Of a DNA stretch of 64,000 nt, positions 62,432 to 64,000 are shown one piece after another. The stretch spans positions 248,001 through 312,000 of the forward strand of contig NZ_JAPDHV010000004.1 in assembly GCF_025971925.1 (NCBI RefSeq), read 5' to 3'. Each line of letters starts with the position of its first letter. The first letter of the stretch is position 1. This DNA comes from Chryseobacterium oryctis. GTDB taxonomy: Bacteria; Bacteroidota; Bacteroidia; Flavobacteriales; Weeksellaceae. The notes under the pieces were generated by a model. It was not told the origin of the DNA. It worked only from the letters and a program-made list of their open reading frames with translations, and ran no database searches. The translations under genes and the position numbers were made by a program.

Positions 62432-63793
62432 TTAAAGCAATTTCTTAATCCAACTTAATTTGCTTTCGGAATAAGGTGGATATTTGATGTTTGGTTCTCC
62501 CCAAGTTGCTTTTTGCAGGACTGCTTTTTGATGTGAAAAGGTTTCAAAGCCGAATTTCCCGTGGTAATTTCCGATGCCGGAATTACCTACTCCTCCAAAA
62601 GGAAGATTTTCATTTCCCAAATGCATTACAACATCGTTAATACAACCTCCTCCAAAAAAAAGTATTTGGGTAAATATATCTTTTTCTTCCGAATTATTGG
62701 TAAAAAGGTAAGCTGCAAGAGGTTTTTCTAAATCTAAAACTTGATTTAAAGCAGAATTAAAATTATTAAAAGAAATTATAGGCAAAATAGGTCCGAAAAT
62801 TTCTTCCTGCATAACTCCATCTTCCCAAGTGATATTATTTAGAATAGTAGGTTCTATATAAAGTTTCTCCTCATCGTGATTTCCTCCAAGGTAAATCTTA
62901 TTTTTATCGATAAGATTGATTAATCTTTTAAAATTTTTTTGATTAATTATTCTTGTGTAATGTTCAGAGTTTGGTTGATAATTAAACTGAATAATATATT
63001 TTTTTAGAGACTCTAAAAATTCTTTCTGAACAGATTCTTCAATTAATACATAATCGGGAGCTACGCATGTTTGACCTGCATTTAAGAATTTTCCCCAAAC
63101 AATTCTTTTTGCCGCAATATCCAAATTGGCATTTTTTGTAATAATTGCAGGGGATTTTCCACCCAATTCTAGTGTTACCGGAGTTAAATGTTCTGCCGCA
63201 GCTTTGTAAACAATTTTCCCGACTTTTGTACTTCCGGTGAAAAATATTTTGTCAAATTTTAGTTTTAAAAGCTCGGTAGTTTCATCAATTCCTCCCTCAT
63301 AAACGAATAAATATTCTGCAGGAAAGTTATCATTGATGATTTTAGACATTATTTTCATCGTGTTTTCTGCTATTTCACTTGGCTTCAGAATACAGCAATT
63401 CCCTGAAGCCAAAGCTGCAATAACAGGAGAGAGTGATAATTGATAAGGATAATTCCAGGCTCCAATAACCAATACATTTCCTAAAGGTTCTGGATATATA
63501 TAACTTTGTCCTAATTGATTAGCAAGATTTGTTCTTACTTTTTTAGGCTTGGAAAGTGAGTTTAAATTCTTTAAATAATAATCAATATCGTTTAAAATAA
63601 ATGAAATTTCGGTAGTGAAAGTATCAAACTTTGATTTCCCAAAATCTTTGTAAATAGCATCAAATAAAGCCTGTTCATTTTCTAATACAAGTTCTTTAAG
63701 TTTTTTAAGTTGATTTTTTCTAAAGTTTATTTCTTTAGTTTTTTGAGTATTAAAAAACAGGCGTTGTGAAATTACAATATCTGAAATTTTCAT
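62432..63793 (-). CDS. Aldehyde dehydrogenase family protein
   Basis: A 453-aa NAD(P)-dependent aldehyde dehydrogenase of the class 3 (ALDH3-like) size. The active-site Glu is in TLELGGKSPAI and the catalytic Cys in NAGQTCVAPDY (about residue 244). The nucleotide segment FFTGSTKVGKIV and the late LPFGGVGNSGIG are typical. It oxidises medium- to long-chain or aromatic aldehydes to acids. It is a single minus-strand gene, divergent from an SDR gene that begins at 63886. Confidence 0.94.
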   Translation of the reverse strand: MKISDIVISQRLFFNTQKTKEINFRKNQLKKLKELVLENEQALFDAIYKDFGKSKFDTFTTEISFILNDIDYYLKNLNSLSKPKKVRTNLANQLGQSYIYPEPLGNVLVIGAWNYPYQLSLSPVIAALASGNCCILKPSEIAENTMKIMSKIINDNFPAEYLFVYEGGIDETTELLKLKFDKIFFTGSTKVGKIVYKAAAEHLTPVTLELGGKSPAIITKNANLDIAAKRIVWGKFLNAGQTCVAPDYVLIEESVQKEFLESLKKYIIQFNYQPNSEHYTRIINQKNFKRLINLIDKNKIYLGGNHDEEKLYIEPTILNNITWEDGVMQEEIFGPILPIISFNNFNSALNQVLDLEKPLAAYLFTNNSEEKDIFTQILFFGGGCINDVVMHLGNENLPFGGVGNSGIGNYHGKFGFETFSHQKAVLQKATWGEPNIKYPPYSESKLSWIKKLL

Positions 63794-63885
63794 TGTATAA
63801 ATTGTATTTTACGAATATAATAATAAGTTTTTGCTTAAATGGTTTTAGTTAAAATCATTTATATTTATAGAATAAATGTTTACAG

Positions 63886-64000
63886 ATGAATTTTAGTGAC
63901 AAAATAATCCTTATAACGGGTGGTGCTTCAGGGATTGGTAAGATTATGGGACGTAAAGCTCTGGAAAGGGGAGTTGCTAAGTTGGTTATTTGGGATATAA
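63886..64000 (+). CDS. SDR family oxidoreductase, N-terminal fragment cut by window end
   Basis: From the ATG at 63886, 38 codons are visible: MNFSDKIILITGGASGIGK, then helix residues and a strand ending LVIWDI. The TGGASGIG loop and the acidic Asp that follows the second strand point to an NAD-dependent short-chain dehydrogenase. The rest lies beyond the window. It is divergent from the aldehyde dehydrogenase gene. Confidence 0.85.
   Translation, partial: MNFSDKIILITGGASGIGKIMGRKALERGVAKLVIWDI

Overview
The window reads as chromosome from a low-GC member of the Bacteroidota, most likely Chryseobacterium or a close relative in the Weeksellaceae. This is inferred from AT-rich coding sequence, scarce Shine-Dalgarno sites, several promoters of the TTG / TAnnTTTG type, and the gene repertoire (TIGR01777-type epimerase, TPR-HTH regulators, glgB-glgA-glgC order, cyanophycin genes). 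No rRNA, tRNA, CRISPR array or transposase was recognised. Nearly all the sequence is coding.

Layout. 1-6.3 kb: TetR regulator and a TolC/adaptor/RND efflux operon with a clear terminator. 6.4-8 kb: J-domain/KTSC protein and an HNH nuclease overlapping a small acidic ORF. 8-10.7 kb: metE under a cobalamin riboswitch. 10.9-15.2 kb: Lrp regulator and a six-gene minus-strand group (HEPN-like protein, NudK, epimerase, zinc-ribbon protein, HPP membrane protein). 15.3-18.6 kb: a TPR/HTH sensor-regulator broken by an in-frame TGA, then a 726-bp regulatory gap with a perfect 25-bp palindrome, then a secreted protein. 18.8-19.6 kb: a tail-less SSB and an HRDC protein.

19.6-26.3 kb is the most unusual region: an eight-gene minus-strand operon that looks like an undescribed RiPP (or scaffold-peptide) pathway. 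It holds two tandem, nearly identical 66-aa precursor-like peptides, a radical SAM enzyme with a fused PqqD-like recognition domain, two divergent tryptophanyl-tRNA-synthetase-like proteins without KMSKS, a single-ring ClpB-D1-like ATPase, a GNAT acetyltransferase and an MFS exporter. A 13-bp-stem hairpin follows the peptide genes.

26.7-32.2 kb: hisS, then an array of small orphan membrane or secreted proteins separated by related palindromic spacers, resembling an integron-like cassette array without an integrase. 32.2-34.4 kb: Fic protein with two tandem operator-like palindromes, methyltransferase, YtxH-like protein. 34.5-48.1 kb: cyanophycin synthetase, cyanophycinase and isoaspartyl peptidase beside a minus-strand series of three ATP-grasp proteins, a GCS2 carboxylate-amine ligase, a class I glutamine amidotransferase, two esterases and an M17 aminopeptidase. 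Together they could make, trim and recycle an amino-acid polymer or peptide metabolite. 48.3-53.5 kb: glycogen operon glgB-glgA-lipoprotein-glgC. 53.5-64 kb: housekeeping genes (SRPBCC protein, sucA-sucB, apaG, exonuclease, glycosyltransferase, acyltransferase, thioredoxin-like protein, aldehyde dehydrogenase, and the start of an SDR gene cut by the window end).
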